NCBI GenBank assembly: GCA_020226215.1
Contig: CM035232.1
Span: forward strand, 16,590,316 to 16,654,315
DNA: 64,000 nucleotides
Origin: Sindora glabra
Taxonomy: Eukaryota > Streptophyta > Magnoliopsida > Fabales > Fabaceae
Direction: 5' to 3'
Part shown: positions 59,503 through 64,000 of the stretch, piece by piece
How the letters are laid out: each line of letters opens with the position of its first letter
How positions within the stretch are numbered: position 1 is the stretch's first letter
The notes under the pieces: model-generated
Database searches by the model: none
What the model saw: only the letters and a program-made list of their open reading frames with translations
What the model was told of the DNA's origin: nothing
Program-made: the position numbers and the translations under genes

Positions 59503-60075
59503 TGTGAGGGGAGTACATCCCAAACTCTCCAACCATCAAGAAAATGTTCTTAAATTCTAAATACTTCGAAGGGAGTTGATGCTACCATATAGGGATAGTA
59601 ATTTTTGACACGATACGATAATCCAATACGACCTTACACATTTATTTAAATTCGGATTAAGATGGCAACCCGTTTAAGAATTTTTATTAAATTTTTAATA
59701 ATTTATTTAATAAATATATAAAATTATTAATTTAATAAAATAAAAAATTAAAATAATATTTTATTAATAATTAAAAATATTTTTTATAAAAATAATTAAA
59801 TTTAATAAATAATTTTATAATATATATTTTATTATTTAAAATTATTAAATAAATTAAATATATGAACGGATATAAATAACATGATTAATAAATTAATCAA
59901 TCCAAATCACGCGACACCTGCCGCTATGTTACAAGAAGATTATACCATGAGAGTGATAAAATGAGGTGTCTTTATGAGGGCTCTTGTTTAAATACTATTA
60001 GTGTGTATAAATAGTCCCGTGATTAATAAAAATTTATTTATTTATTACGTGCGAGTGTTATTTTTTTCTTCAATA
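59503..60075 (+). repeat. 3' LTR of the copia element, carrying a nested insertion
   Basis: Starts TGTGAGGGGAGTACATCCCAA and matches the 5' LTR through ACTCTCCAACCATC, then again from ATGTTACAAGAAGATT (59926) through GAGGTGTCTTT and GATTAATAAA to CTTCAATA. A foreign stretch interrupts it. Confidence 0.75.
59589..59919. mobile_element. About 330-bp AT-rich insertion nested in the 3' LTR
   Basis: Begins ATAGGGATAGTAATTTTTGACACGATACG and ends AATCACGCGACACCT, flanked by GCTACCAT and GCCGCTAT, a possible imperfect 8-bp target duplication. The style (GACACGATACG near one end, A/T core) is that of small dispersed plant insertions. Class uncertain. Confidence 0.55.
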
Positions 60076-60080
60076 AAATT

Positions 60081-60269
60081 AAATATTTACTGCATCAATC
60101 GGTCTATTTTCATGCTGGCAGTACAGGAAATACGTCAAAGCATTATTTTTCACTGCATCAACGTAAGAAGGCCAAGGTTAACCACGGGAATCTATGGTGA
60201 TGGAAAATTTGCATTGCGGAATCCAACACCGCCTTCCATGAAAACATGTTATTCTGGCAATTTCTCCTG
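60081..60269 (-). pseudogene. Dioxygenase copy C: end of exon 4 fused to middle of exon 1
   Basis: 60081-60160 matches the end of exon 4 of the intact gene (compare 46271-46352). From about 60163 the sequence jumps to exon 1 (AAGGCCAAGGTTAACCAC..., compare 47990-48085), so introns 1-3, exons 2 and 3 and parts of exons 1 and 4 are deleted. Exon 1 is then cut at GGCAATTTCTCCT by a 2.16-kb insertion and continues at about 62430. Confidence 0.85.
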
Positions 60270-62430
60270 AGAAAATAAAATTTTAAGAAAATATTTTTCT
60301 AAAAAAAAATATTTTTAAAAAATGAATTAATTTTCTATTATTTGATGAATAAAAAAAATATTTTTTCGTATTTGATTCATAAAAAAAATTAATTTTGTTT
60401 AAAATAAATTAAAATTATTATAATTTTACTTACTTTTTAAAAAAAATTTATAAAAATTTTATTATTTCTAGTGTCCAATAGTCCAATGATAATTGATTTC
60501 CAACAATAAAATATATATTAAACGTATTACAAAATCTTATATATGAATTCACACAATTAATTCAATTAATTATTGTGAAATATTATATAATAAATTATTC
60601 ATCACGAGAAAAAAAAGAGAATATTTTTATGAATATTATATGAAAATGTGTACTTAGACTTCAATAAATAAAAATAAATTTTATAAAAATAGAAATAGAG
60701 CATCTATCATAAAAATATTTAATAAATAAAAATAAATTATGCTCGTGATCGTGATTGTGTAATAAGGTGAGAAGGTAAAAAGTAGAAAACTTGGGCTCAG
60801 GTATGGACATACTAAATAATAAGAAAAATAAATTTCATTTTTTAAAATGAAAAGTTACTTTCCTAAAAAATAATACAATTTTCTAGTTAATCAAAATTTA
60901 TTTTCCTATTGATCAAAATTTTTTAATATCCAAACAAAAAAAAGTTAAAAAATAAATTTTTAAAATTCATTTTTCCCTCAACCAAACGGTCTCTCATATT
61001 ACTTTATATTTTGAAAAACATTTCTCATAATAAAATTTCACATCCTATAAAAAAGTATTATGTACCTTTATAATTAAAGAAAAAAAGGTTAAAGTGCATC
61101 AAATTCTCTTATATTTTAAGTAAGGTGCATCCAACCTTCTGTATTTTAATTGATGTACACTTTACCGATATCTATTTATTTTTCATCCATTAAACTAGCC
61201 GGGCCTCAAAACAAGTCGCTGGTTCTGAACTCGAGTTGAAAACCAACCCCATTTATTTTAAAAAAGCTCCTCGATGCAAAAGCAAAAGTCCAGAAGTGAA
61301 GCTAATGCAGTTGCGCAGCAAATGCACTAAGTGAAAGTGCACCACCTAGCTACTGATTGTGCAGATCATGCTTCTATTCTTGGGGCAAACTTCCGAGTTT
61401 GAGAGAGTGGCGAAGAAGAGCATCAATGAAGAAGAGCTTAATGTGGATTGCCAAACTTCTAAACAACTGTGCAATCAATTTTCATTGGACATTGGATTAA
61501 GCCGTCAAGTTTCCCAATCAAGTTTTGTATAGTTGATCATCAATGCTTAGAACGATAGATTACACTTGAGAGAAAACATCAAGAATAGACAGAGAAAAAA
61601 AAAAAGAATACAGGTAATAGCGGAATAGCCATCAGCTTAATGCGCTAACTAAAGCATAATTTCTTTAATTTCTTAATTCCTTTAGCAGAAATTGCTTGAA
61701 AACTTCAAGAAGTTGATGGGGCAAATGAAGAATTTTGCGTAAGCTTTTTTGGTACCACTTCGCTGCAAAATTTGTTTAAAACATTAGTAACTGCCCCCAA
61801 TCTATTACCACTTGCAGGTGGAAGTCCTTTAATAAATTATACAGCCACCTAATATGTTAAAAAATGATATTAATTTCATTTTCTTTCATAGTAGTTGCAT
61901 TGTTTTCTTCCAACTGGTTTGGCCCTTAGTAATTGTAATCAAAGAGTGAAATAATGAGGATTTGTATATGCAATAATATTTAATCTTGTAAAATAGTAAA
62001 CTAAAATGTCCAAAAATATAGGATGGAAGTTTGCAGCAGAAAATCAGCACTTGAGTTAGATAGAGATGGTTTTCAATTCAAGTTCAAATCTAGCAAGTCG
62101 TTTTGAAGCCTGTCATTAGTTTTATGAATGGAAAATAAAGAAATCTGTATAAAGGGCACATCAACTAAAGTTCGAGGAGTCCAAATGCATCTTTTTAAGG
62201 ATTAGGAAGTTATATACACCTCGCCTAAAGTATGGAGATTTGATGCATTTTACCTTAAAAAAATTGATACTTAAAATTATGACAGGAAAAGAAAATAACT
62301 TTCTTCTTGGAAAAAAAAAAAACAAAACTTATCTTTCACCAAACTCCTTATATTTAACTTTAAACATATAAATTATTTTCCACCATCTTTCTGTAAAAGT
62401 TTTTTATCCTAGAACAAACAAACGGAGCCT
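60270..62430. mobile_element. Compound insertion splitting dioxygenase exon 1
   Basis: Exon 1 sequence stops at about 60268 and resumes at about 62431 (AAGTTCAGTTCTTGGA). The inserted DNA has an AT-rich left part with repeated AAAATATTTTT motifs ending in CCCTCAACCAAACGGTCTC (about 60975-60993), then a Mutator-like element (61087-62254), then a right part ending AACAAACAAACGGAGCCT. The ACCAAACGGTCTC and AAACGGAGCC ends are typical of small plant DNA transposons. At least two insertion events are needed. Confidence 0.6.
61085..62256. mobile_element. Mutator-like non-autonomous element with long inverted repeats
   Basis: Left end AAGGTTAAAGTGCATCAAA and right end TTTGATGCATTTTACCTT are inverted copies. 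The similarity continues inwards for roughly 180-200 bp on each side (for example GGGCCTCAAAACAAGTCGCTGG at 61200 and its inverse, TAGCAAGTCGTTTTGAAGCCTG, at 62090). Long inverted ends around an unrelated interior of about 800 bp of normal composition suggest a Mutator-like, possibly gene-fragment-carrying, element. The interior has no frame I recognise. The flanks are A-runs, so the target duplication cannot be judged. Confidence 0.65.
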
Positions 62431-62500
62431 AAGTTCAGTTCTTGGAATAAGTATGATACTAGGCTGCAGCTGAAGTAGATGATTTAGCCATATCTTACTG
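62431..62500 (-). pseudogene. Dioxygenase copy C: start of exon 1
   Basis: Minus strand ATG at about 62490 gives MAKSSTSAAA followed by a stop. It aligns with the first 25 codons of the intact gene and its flank (GCAAATTAG..., 62508) with the leaders of the other copies. Confidence 0.75.
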
Positions 62501-63054
62501 TTCTGAATTGCAAATTAGAATAAGTAGTTGCAATATAAAAGATTGGTGGACTTCAGCAGCTGCTTAAGCAGTTTGTTTTATATTCAAATCAGATTGTATT
62601 CATCACAGAAGCTCTGTTGTCTTCCGGCCCGCCATTCTGACATTTGTTAATATTTTATGTTTTTATTGACCCCATTGTTTTTACTTTTAAACTCGGGCTT
62701 CAAGAGATTGGACTGAATGTTACTCAATATATCCTTAAAATTTGTAAAGGACACTTCCCTTGATAGTTGATATACTGATTATTATATGTAGTAATGTGAG
62801 CTTCGGAAACTAAGAGAATGAAGAGTGAAGAAGAAAAGAAGAAAACTGCTGCAAAGCTCTGTTACCTAGAGCTGGCTCTGCATTGCTTAATATATGCACA
62901 AACAAAGTATATTTCAGCCATAACCTACTGTATCAATTAACACCCTTACATTTAGCCTTACTGCTGATCTAAACATCACACAATGAAAACAGGAACATAA
63001 AAAGCAAAAGAGAAAAAAAAAAAAACCTGCATAAGATGACGGCAAAAGTGTCAT
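62501..63054. other. Spacer between dioxygenase copies C and D
   Basis: The first part resembles the upstream flank of other copies (TTGCAATATAAAAGATTGG, AGATTGTATTCATCACA). No frame. An A-rich patch lies at about 63015-63025. Confidence 0.45.
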
Positions 63055-63830
63055 TAACATCAGAATAGAGCCACTGAAAGCCTCTCCTTTTCTGAGTTTA
63101 CCACTGCTCTGTGTACTGGGCTCTTGAAAATTCCATTGCTCATAATCTGTTTATCTCATTGAACCACTTGTATCAATCCTTATGATCAAATCTTGATTGT
63201 TACATAGAAAATTATCAATGTTGCCTCAATTCGATCCAAGAGCCTCAGGAATGATTGGAACTTTAAGCCACTTGTTGTTTTTGAGAACTTGTAAACCTTC
63301 CACGGCCTTGTCTTGCAAAAGAAAAGTAATGGTGGATCCATCCGCACGCGGCCGCACGCCAAGAGCAAGATCAGGCCTTAAGAAATAGTTCAATTAGCAG
63401 TTTTAATCTCTCGGTGTATTCCAATGTGATATTCCTGCAATATTAGTATCTTATCAGGTTAAACATAATTCATAATGATTTGCTAGTAAGACATCTTGTA
63501 AGAGCACATTTGAGAACATTTAAAGCAGGTGCTAATCAGTCTATGAAAATGTTGCTGCTTTCTTTTATACTATTTTCAGGAAGAGAGGAAACAATGCGAA
63601 AAATCCAAAAAGTGAAAGATCCACTCTACACAGCAACTTAAATTCCCTGTGAATTTGATAGACTCAACCTCCTAGCCATCGTTTTTTGGCTTCAGCCTAA
63701 AGAAAAGTTAATAAACATAATTCTCATCGCAAGAGAGATGAATGTGTTATTGTATTTTTAGTAATGATTATAAGAATTGGAGAATACTTGGAATTCTTGA
63801 GGCGTTGGGACCACTCTTAATCGTCTTAAA
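63055..63830 (-). pseudogene. Decayed SRG1-like dioxygenase copy (D)
   Basis: On the minus strand: a short exon 2 end at about 63825-63780; exon 3 in two parts, about 63435-63380 (the exon's 5' end) and 63378-63225 after a deletion of the middle; and exon 4 from about 63153 to 63062. The exon 3 iron motif HAD reads RAD, and bases before the donor are lost. Exon 4 keeps PVHRAV and RLS but breaks off right after RLSVALF. Further exons would lie to the right, but 63830-64000 shows only AT-rich sequence. Confidence 0.8.
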
Positions 63831-64000
63831 CTTTGTAATGAGAATGATAAAGTAAATTTTGAGTATTAGAATAAAAGATAATTTTTGAAAAGTTTTGAAA
63901 AGTGTTATAAAAATATAAATATAATAGAGTAATGATGGAGTAACTTTCTTAATTTTTGTGAAACAATTTGAAACAATAAATAAAAAGAAATAAAATGAGT
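63831..64000. other. AT-rich window end, nothing recognised
   Basis: A-rich sequence with no match to the dioxygenase copies visible by eye. Confidence 0.4.

Larger units (their letters stand above)
55811..60075 (+). mobile_element. Degenerate Ty1/copia LTR retrotransposon
   Basis: A 4.27-kb element with target duplications AAGTT (55806-55810) and AAATT (60076-60080). The 5' LTR (55811-56325) starts TG and ends CA. The 3' LTR (59503-60075) matches it at both ends. Just inside the 5' LTR, TTTGGTAGTAGAG (56327-56339) resembles the TGGTATCAGAGC site complementary to initiator tRNA-Met. Between the LTRs are gag, integrase/reverse transcriptase and RNase H remnants in the usual copia order, all broken by stops and frameshifts. 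It is inserted at the stop codon of a decayed dioxygenase copy. Confidence 0.9.

Overview
This is nuclear DNA of a flowering plant, almost certainly a eudicot. It is very AT-rich and intron-containing, full of worn transposable elements, and its genes encode plant-type proteins: a vacuolar H+-pyrophosphatase, a two-domain plastid arogenate dehydrogenase, and 2-oxoglutarate/Fe(II) dioxygenases of the SRG1 type. I cannot name the species. No bacterial-style operons, CRISPR arrays, rRNA or convincing tRNA genes were seen.

Layout. Positions 1-32.7 kb hold no gene I can support. They contain AT-rich non-autonomous DNA-transposon-like repeats (a related family at about 4.4, 10.9, 12.4 and 27.6 kb), a GC-richer MITE at 10.47 kb, a broken RNase H-like reading frame at 15.9-16.4 kb, a possible LTR at 18-21.3 kb, a tandem-repeat block with CACTA-like features at 21.8-23.2 kb, a 240-bp tandem duplication at 24.1 kb and several microsatellites. 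Positions 33.2-37.35 kb carry a complete eight-exon gene for a type I (K+-dependent) vacuolar H+-pyrophosphatase of 765 residues. A transposon-like insertion with 181-bp tandem repeats lies at 39.8-40.7 kb. Positions 41.3-43.8 kb carry a two-exon gene encoding two complete arogenate dehydrogenase domains in tandem (690 residues), the last step of tyrosine synthesis in plastids.

Positions 42.5-64 kb form a locally duplicated region. A unit made of part of the arogenate dehydrogenase intron, its second domain and a reverse-strand dioxygenase gene was copied rightwards. One dioxygenase gene (46.27-48.17 kb, four exons, 354 residues) is intact. A second (53.54-54.91 kb) has all four exons, but a 2-bp deletion in the last exon removes the third iron ligand. 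At least five further copies or fragments are decayed. The copied arogenate dehydrogenase domain at 50.3-51.0 kb is a pseudogene that has lost its nucleotide-binding glycine motif. LINE 3'-end fragments sit at equivalent places between the dioxygenase copies, so they were present before the copying. A nearly complete but degenerate Ty1/copia element (55.81-60.08 kb) is inserted at the stop codon of one dioxygenase copy, and its empty site can be reconstructed exactly. A Mutator-like element with long inverted repeats (61.09-62.25 kb) is nested in an insertion that splits a dioxygenase first exon.

The three intact genes are probably functionally independent: tonoplast proton pumping, tyrosine synthesis and an oxidative step in specialised metabolism. 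I found no clearly new biological system. The most interesting features are the two-domain arogenate dehydrogenase, whose intron donor overlaps an in-frame stop and whose start overlaps a 51-codon upstream reading frame, and the layered record of tandem duplication, pseudogene formation and nested insertion.
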